Below, one piece after another: positions 48,303 through 52,640 of a stretch of DNA of 52,640 nt. A program made the translations under genes and the position numbers. The stretch spans positions 1 through 52,640 of the forward strand of contig QAPD01000048.1 in the NCBI GenBank assembly GCA_003052455.1, given 5' to 3'. The DNA is from Sphaerisporangium cinnabarinum. GTDB lineage: Bacteria; Actinomycetota; Actinomycetes; Actinomycetales; Cellulomonadaceae. How positions within the stretch are numbered: the first letter of the stretch is position 1; every line of letters begins with the position of its first letter. Below the pieces are notes generated by a model that was given only the letters and a program-made list of their open reading frames with translations, made no database searches and had not been told where the DNA came from.

Positions 48303-49928
48303 TTGCCCGCACGTGAGCGCCGGGTCTCCGGAACCTCGGAGATCCCGCGCGCGCTGCCGGAGGTGGTCGGCGCACGGGGCACGCTGAGCGACGCCCCGCT
48401 CGTCGACGAGTCACAGGCCGACGCGGTCGTGGTCGCCGTCGCTCCGCCGCGCGAGGCGGAGGACGGGCTCCAGCCGCGTGCCGGCACGGTCGACGCCACC
48501 GTGCGGTACGGAGTCGACCTCGCCGAGCTGGCCGAGCGGGCGGGCGGGCCGGGCTTCCGCGGCGCGGCCGGCGAGGTCGTGCGCGTGGACCTGCCGCGCG
48601 CGCACGTCGGGTCGACGACCCGGCTGCCGTGGGCGGGCCTGCCGCCCCGTCTCCTGCTGCTCGGCGTCGGCGCCGGGACCACGACGGACCTGCGCCGCGC
48701 CGGTGCCGCGCTGGCCCGGGCGTCCCGCGGCCTCGAGCGGGTCGTGAGCGCCGTGACCGCGGACGCCGGTGCGGCCGAGGTCCGCGCCTACGTCGAGGGC
48801 TACCTGCTCGCCGCGTACGCCCAGCCGCGACGGGGCGACGCACCGGCAGGCACGGAGACCGCCGCCGCGCAGCTCGTGCTGCTCACGCCGCCCGACCGTC
48901 CCGACGTCGCGGCACCGATCGAGGCAGCGACCCGCGCGGCTACCGCGACGTGGCTCGTGCGCGACCTCGCGAACACGCCCTCCGACGTCAAGGACCCCGC
49001 CTGGTTCGCCGAGCGCGCGCTCGGGCTGGCCGACGAGCTCGGCCTCGACACCACTCTCCGCGGCCCCGCCGAGCTCGCCACGGAGGGCTTCGGCGCGCTC
49101 CTCGCCGTGGGCGCCGGCTCGGCGCGCGGGCCCCGGCTCCTCACCGTCACCTACGACCCCGCGGACCACGGCGTGACCCCGGCGAAGGGCCGCGCCGCGC
49201 CGCGGCACGTGGTCGTCGTCGGCAAGGGCATCACCTACGACACGGGCGGCCTGTCCATCAAGCCGCGCGAGGCGATGGTGCCCATGAAGACCGACATGGC
49301 AGGTGCCGCCGTCGCGCTCGCCGTCGTGCTCGGGGCCGCCCGTGCGCGCTCGGACCGGCGCGTGACCGCCGTGCTGCCGCTCGCGGAGAACCACGTCGGC
49401 GCGGCGTCGTACCGCCCGGGCGACGTGCTGCGCACGTGGTCGGGCCGCACGGTGGAGGTCGCGAACACGGACGCCGAGGGCCGTCTCGTCCTCGCCGACG
49501 CCGTCGCGTACGCCGTGCAGGAGCTCGCCCCCGACGTGCTCGTGGACGTCGCGACCCTGACCGGCGCCGCGAGCGTGGGCCTGGGCCGGGGCCACGGCGC
49601 GCTGTTCGCCACCGACGACGGGGTGGCCGACGCGCTCGAGGGCGCCGCCCTCACCACGGGCGAGCGGGTGTGGCGCATGCCGCTCGTCGAGGACTACGCG
49701 GGTGCGCTCCGCTCCGACGTCGCCGACCTGCGGCACGTCCCGGTCGAGAGCCCCGGCGGCGGGGCGATCACCGCGGCCCTGTTCCTGCGGGAGTTCGTGG
49801 GCGACGTGCCCTGGGCCCACCTCGACGTCGCGGGGCCCGCGCGCGCGACGGCCGACCGCCACGAGGTCGTGGCCGGGGCGACGGGCTTCGGCGCCCGGCT
49901 GCTGCTCGAGGCGCTCGAGGGGCTCTGA
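48303..49928 (+). CDS. pepA: Leucyl aminopeptidase (M17 family)
   Basis: This 541-residue cytosolic metallopeptidase removes N-terminal residues from peptides. The two-zinc site motifs are VVGKGITYDTGGLSIKP, MKTDMAGAA and NTDAEGRLVLADA, which is the family signature. The N-terminal 180 residues are the variable macro-like domain. The start is uncertain: TTG at 48303 immediately follows the DUF3117 stop in the same frame, with no good ribosome site; GTG at 48363 is the next common start but has no well-spaced site either. It ends 10 bases from the convergent methyltransferase gene with no hairpin between. Confidence 0.9.
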   Translation: MPARERRVSGTSEIPRALPEVVGARGTLSDAPLVDESQADAVVVAVAPPREAEDGLQPRAGTVDATVRYGVDLAELAERAGGPGFRGAAGEVVRVDLPRAHVGSTTRLPWAGLPPRLLLLGVGAGTTTDLRRAGAALARASRGLERVVSAVTADAGAAEVRAYVEGYLLAAYAQPRRGDAPAGTETAAAQLVLLTPPDRPDVAAPIEAATRAATATWLVRDLANTPSDVKDPAWFAERALGLADELGLDTTLRGPAELATEGFGALLAVGAGSARGPRLLTVTYDPADHGVTPAKGRAAPRHVVVVGKGITYDTGGLSIKPREAMVPMKTDMAGAAVALAVVLGAARARSDRRVTAVLPLAENHVGAASYRPGDVLRTWSGRTVEVANTDAEGRLVLADAVAYAVQELAPDVLVDVATLTGAASVGLGRGHGALFATDDGVADALEGAALTTGERVWRMPLVEDYAGALRSDVADLRHVPVESPGGGAITAALFLREFVGDVPWAHLDVAGPARATADRHEVVAGATGFGARLLLEALEGL

Positions 49929-49938
49929 CGCTGGCGGG

Positions 49939-50592
49939 TCAGCGGCGGACGGCGAGCAGGAGGCCGTCGCCGCTGGGCAGCAGCGCCGGCAGCACGCGCT
50001 CGTCGGACCGGAGCGACCGGCCGACCTCCCGGACGATCGTCGTGACCTCGTCGCGCCGCGCGGGGTCGGCGACGCGGTCGTGCGACAGCGCGCCGTCGAC
50101 CGCCAGCACGCCGCCCGGGCGCAGGAGGCGCAGCCCCTGCTCCACGTACTCGGGGTAGCTGTGCTTGTCGGCCCCGACGAGGACCAGGTCGTACGCGCCG
50201 TCGGTGAGGCGGGGGAGCACGTCGCTCGCCCGGCCCGGGATCGTGCGCGTGCGGGACGCGGGCACGCGCTCCTCCGCGAACGCGGCCTTCGCCGCGCGCT
50301 GGTGCTCGACCTCGACGTCGATGGTCGTCAGCACGCCGTCGGTCGGCATGCCACGCAGGAGCCAGATCGAGGCGACGCCCGTGCCGGTGCCGATCTCGAC
50401 CACCGCGCGGGCCGCGAGGGACGCGGCGAGGACCTGGAGCACGGCCCCGACGCCGGGGAGGACCGCGGGGCAGCCGAGCTCGGCCGCACGGTCGCGTGCC
50501 CGCAGGAGGACCTCGTCCTCGGGGACGAACTCCTCGCTGTACACCCAGCTCGCCGCCTTCGCGCTGCGGTGGGTGCCGACGTCGCTGGTGAT
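49939..50592 (-). CDS. SAM-dependent O-methyltransferase (Rv1220c-like)
   Basis: This 217-residue protein is a class I methyltransferase of the O-methyltransferase 3 group. The SAM motif [18 protein letters not shown] is followed by [16 protein letters not shown] with the acidic ribose ligand, and [20 protein letters not shown] holds the metal-binding region. A homologue lies beside sigE in M. tuberculosis (Rv1220c). No ATG, GTG or TTG lies between the likely promoter (TACGAT, 50656-50651) and the conserved KAASW segment. An ATC codon at 50592 sits 5 bases after AGGAGG, so ATC may be the real start. A GTG at 50544 would remove conserved residues. Confidence 0.82.
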   Translation of the reverse strand: MTSDVGTHRSAKAASWVYSEEFVPEDEVLLRARDRAAELGCPAVLPGVGAVLQVLAASLAARAVVEIGTGTGVASIWLLRGMPTDGVLTTIDVEVEHQRAAKAAFAEERVPASRTRTIPGRASDVLPRLTDGAYDLVLVGADKHSYPEYVEQGLRLLRPGGVLAVDGALSHDRVADPARRDEVTTIVREVGRSLRSDERVLPALLPSGDGLLLAVRR

Positions 50593-50650
50593 CGGGTCCT
50601 CCTGGTGGTCCGTCGTCCGGCCCCGGGGGCCGGGCCGGGCGCTGTCTCGG

Positions 50651-50656
50651 ATCGTA
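50651..50656 (-). promoter_or_regulatory. Putative -10 of the methyltransferase gene
   Basis: TACGAT reads on the minus strand at 50656-50651. The expected mRNA start near 50644 leaves a leader of about 50 bases containing AGGAGG. Confidence 0.45.
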
Positions 50657-50742
50657 CCCGTCCCCTCCCACACCGGCCCGTTCCCGCGCCGCGCGCGTGT
50701 GCACGGGCGGTGGACGTCGCGCGCACGTCCCGCGCGGGGCGG

Positions 50743-50768
50743 GGAACACGCGCCAGGCGTGGCGCGTT
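50743..50768 (+). promoter_or_regulatory. ECF-type (SigE/SigH-like) promoter of sigE
   Basis: GGAAC at 50743-50747 (within GGGGAACA) and CGTT at 50765-50768 are separated by 17 bases. This matches the GGAAC-N16-18-CGTT form used by actinobacterial stress ECF sigma factors. It lies directly before the sigE start, so autoregulation is likely. Confidence 0.7.
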
Positions 50769-50779
50769 CTTCTGGGACG

Positions 50780-51406
50780 ATGGACCACGTGGACGACGCA
50801 CGACCCAGGACCGGCACGCACGGCACGCAGGACGCGGGCACGTGGGTGCCGCCGTCGTGGGACGCGATCGTGCGGGAGCACTCGGCGCGGGTCTACCGGC
50901 TCGCCTACCGCCTGACGGGCAACCGCCAGGACGCGGAGGACCTCACGCAGGAGACGTTCGTCCGGGTGTTCCGCTCGCTGTCGAGCTACACCCCGGGCAC
51001 GTTCGAGGGCTGGCTCCACCGGATCACGACCAACCTCTTCCTCGACCAGGTCCGGCGCAAGCAGCGCATCCGGATGGAGGCCATGGGCGACGACGACGGG
51101 CACTACCCGGCGCGCGCCGAGGCCCAGCCGGAGCGCGGGTTCGAGCACGCGAACCTCGACCACGACGTCCAGCGCGCGCTCGACGCGCTCTCGCCCGAGT
51201 ACCGGGCCGCCGTCGTGCTGTGCGACATCGAGGGCCTGTCCTACGAGGAGATCGCCGTGACGCTCGGCATCAAGCTCGGCACGGTCCGCTCGCGGATCCA
51301 CCGCGCGCGCTCCCAGCTCCGTGCCGCCCTGCCGCACCGCGACCCCGCGGAGCGCCCGGCGTCGGACGACGCACCGACCGCCGTGGGCGCCCGGGGGGTG
51401 GCGTGA
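50780..51406 (+). CDS. sigE: ECF RNA polymerase sigma factor SigE
   Basis: This 208-residue protein is an extracytoplasmic-function sigma factor. Region 2 lies at about 35-95, with [17 protein letters not shown] and [20 protein letters not shown]. Region 4 lies at about 135-190, with [31 protein letters not shown] and the helix-turn-helix [13 protein letters not shown]. The neighbours (methyltransferase divergent, zinc anti-sigma downstream, probable HtrA next) are those of mycobacterial sigE, a regulator of envelope and heat stress. ATG at 50780 and GTG at 50789 are both possible starts. The stop overlaps the anti-sigma gene by GTGA. Confidence 0.93.
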   Translation: MDHVDDARPRTGTHGTQDAGTWVPPSWDAIVREHSARVYRLAYRLTGNRQDAEDLTQETFVRVFRSLSSYTPGTFEGWLHRITTNLFLDQVRRKQRIRMEAMGDDDGHYPARAEAQPERGFEHANLDHDVQRALDALSPEYRAAVVLCDIEGLSYEEIAVTLGIKLGTVRSRIHRARSQLRAALPHRDPAERPASDDAPTAVGARGVA

Positions 51407-52371
51407 CCCATCTCGGCTCGCGGCTCTCCGCGCTCGTGGACGGGCAGCTGTCGCCCGCCGAGGCGGAGCGCGCCCTGGAGCACGTGGCCTGCTGCCCGCG
51501 GTGCGCGGCCGAGCTCTCCGCGGCCCGGGCGGCCCGGCGCGCGCTGAGCGCGGCCGGACCGGTGGAGCCGGCGCCGGACCTCGCGGCACGCCTGCTCGCG
51601 CTCTCCGCCGAGATCCCGCCGACGGACGGCGACCCGCTGCGTGCGGCACCCGCACCGAGCGACCCCTGGGCCGCCTCCGCGACGCTCCCGCGCGGCGCCT
51701 GGAGCGGCGACGTGCGCCGGGGCTCGCTCCGGCGGCGCGTCGTCGGTCTCGTCGTCGGCGGCGTCGGGGTCGCCGCGGTCGGCCTCTTCGCGCTGGGGGA
51801 GAGCCCTCTCGTGACGCCCGACCTGCACCGCAGCGACCCGCTCACCGTGCTCGCGCAGGCGGCGCCCCGGACCACCGGCGCGCTCGTCGTCGGCGGGGTG
51901 CGCACCGACGGCCCGGACAGCGGCACGGGCGCCGCGACGGTCGCCGACGGCGGCGCGTCCGCGCTCGCGGCCCTCGCGGCGCAGGGCTGGTCCTGCCCCA
52001 CCCCGCTCCCGGACGGCTTCCGCGTGGCGGACGTGCGCGACGACGCGACGCGCGGGGTGCTGGAGATCGACCTCGAGGCGCCCGGCGGGGAGGCGGTCGT
52101 GCGCGAGCAGACGGGACTGCTCGACACGTCGGCGCTCGCCGGCAGCGAGACGTGGGACGTGGACGGCCGTCGGGTGCACGTGCTGTCGGAGGAGCCGTGG
52201 CACGTGGTGTGGCAGTCGGGCGACACGGTGATCGACGTCGTCGCCGACACCGAGCAGGAGACGGTCGCCGCCCTCGTGGCGGCGTTCCCGGCCCGTGACT
52301 ACGATGCCGGGGTCCCGGCGCGCATCTCCCGGGGCTGGACGACCATGACAGGAGCGCTCGGCACCTCATGA
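51403..52371 (+). CDS. rseA: Zinc-binding transmembrane anti-sigma factor (RseA-like) with outer sensor domain
   Basis: This 322-residue protein has the ZAS zinc motif H-x3-C-x2-C in [13 protein letters not shown] at about residues 26-38, which holds SigE. One membrane helix at about 108-126 ([20 protein letters not shown]) follows. The outer part of about 190 residues, with [20 protein letters not shown] and [17 protein letters not shown], resembles MucB/RseB-like sensor regions and is much larger than in the soluble mycobacterial RseA. A membrane version suggests control by extracellular signals and proteolysis. GTGA and ATGA overlaps join it to sigE and to the next gene. Confidence 0.88.
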   Translation: MTHLGSRLSALVDGQLSPAEAERALEHVACCPRCAAELSAARAARRALSAAGPVEPAPDLAARLLALSAEIPPTDGDPLRAAPAPSDPWAASATLPRGAWSGDVRRGSLRRRVVGLVVGGVGVAAVGLFALGESPLVTPDLHRSDPLTVLAQAAPRTTGALVVGGVRTDGPDSGTGAATVADGGASALAALAAQGWSCPTPLPDGFRVADVRDDATRGVLEIDLEAPGGEAVVREQTGLLDTSALAGSETWDVDGRRVHVLSEEPWHVVWQSGDTVIDVVADTEQETVAALVAAFPARDYDAGVPARISRGWTTMTGALGTS

Positions 52372-52640
52372 CCGACCCCCAGACCGGACCGGAGCAGCCC
52401 GGTCCGCGCGACGCCGCGCCGAACCCGTTCGCGCCGCCGTCGGCCTACCGCAGCGTGCCCCTCCCGCCGTCCGCCGAGGCGCCACGGCCCGCCGAGGGCG
52501 CTGCGTCGGGGCACGTCGCGCCCCCGCACGGTCCGGGACCGGTCCCGCCGCCGCCCGCGGTGCCCGCGCCCGCGGAATCCTCGAGCGCGGGGCCCACGGA
52601 CCCCTGGGAGCGGCTGAGCGCGTTCGGCCAGCCCGAGGCG
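52368..52640 (+). CDS. N-terminal part of a probable HtrA-type serine protease (runs off the window)
   Basis: The ATG at 52368 overlaps the anti-sigma stop by four bases and the frame stays open to the last base, giving 91 residues. All of them form a Pro/Ala/Gly-rich hydrophilic stretch with no signal or motif. Such disordered cytosolic leaders are common in actinobacterial HtrA/DegP proteases, and htrA follows rseA in mycobacteria. The call rests on position only; the catalytic domain would lie outside the window. Confidence 0.5.
   Translation, partial: MTDPQTGPEQPGPRDAAPNPFAPPSAYRSVPLPPSAEAPRPAEGAASGHVAPPHGPGPVPPPPAVPAPAESSSAGPTDPWERLSAFGQPEA

Noticed and set aside
50680-50684. Minus-strand GGAAC upstream of the methyltransferase as a second ECF promoter
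   Set aside because: No CGTT follows at 15-19 bases; the nearest -10-like element is a housekeeping-type TACGAT.

Overview
The window is a contiguous stretch of very GC-rich chromosome with tightly packed genes, many GTG starts and almost no TAG or TAA stops. The gene content is actinobacterial: a mycothiol deacetylase (mshB), the succinylase lysine/DAP route (dapC, dapD, dapE), an LpqY-SugABC-type trehalose transporter, a FolP2-type dihydropteroate synthase paralogue, a DUF3117 peptide and an ECF sigma/anti-sigma pair. The style fits a high-GC Micrococcales such as Cellulomonadaceae or Promicromonosporaceae; that placement is inference. I see no rRNA, tRNA, CRISPR, prophage or insertion sequence, so this looks like core chromosome.

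Layout. 1-3500: the start of a FUSC-type membrane protein divergent from a MarR regulator, then fumC and a beta-carbonic anhydrase on the minus strand. 3600-8200: a four-gene sugar ABC operon (lpqY-sugA-sugB-sugC type) containing a 31-codon mini-gene. 8240-12380: minus-strand sugar kinase, xseB, xseA and a polysaccharide deacetylase. 12578-18923: ispH, rmuC (minus), a two-gene ABC exporter and ychF. 19249-26458: a peptide-type ABC importer (lipoprotein, enlarged DppB-like permease, DppC-like permease, fused double ATPase) with a PH-domain membrane gene inserted on the opposite strand. 26616-28463: a BCCT osmolyte transporter. 28645-35376: typA, mshB, a small membrane protein and a large VanW-family protein. 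35407-38248: an ACT-domain protein coupled to pheA and tyrA. 38324-41673: a small SH3-like protein (minus), fdxA, dapC and citrate synthase. 41771-45786: an SLT-like muramidase and dapD (minus) divergent from dapE and a LOG-family protein. 45800-52640: folP2, a PIG-V-like glycosyltransferase, DUF3117, leucyl aminopeptidase, an O-methyltransferase (minus), sigE, its zinc anti-sigma factor and the start of a probable HtrA protease. From memory, the order typA-mshB-fdx-dapC-dapD/dapE-LOG-folP2-DUF3117-methyltransferase-sigE-rseA-htrA follows the Rv1165-Rv1223 interval of Mycobacterium tuberculosis.

How the genes work together. Citrate synthase, fumarase and carbonic anhydrase serve central carbon flow. 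DapC, DapD and DapE make meso-DAP for peptidoglycan, and the VanW protein, the SLT-like protein and the deacetylase act on the wall. PheA and TyrA are the last dedicated branch of aromatic synthesis. MshB, ferredoxin and the SigE module belong to redox and envelope stress.

The most interesting signals are architectural. About a dozen genes have a TAnnnT-like hexamer 6-8 bases before the start codon, which suggests leaderless mRNAs. Three genes end in TAG stops that form the first bases of the next gene's -10 element. The FUSC/MarR promoter pair shares a palindrome built from its two -35 hexamers, and dapD/dapE share a mirror-image bidirectional promoter. CRP/GlxR-like GTGA-N6-TCAC sites precede fumC, ispH and gltA. 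The most novel proteins are the ACT-domain putative pseudo-dehydratase coupled to pheA, the DppB-like permease with an extra membrane block of about 180 residues, and the mini-gene coupled at both ends inside the sugar transporter operon.
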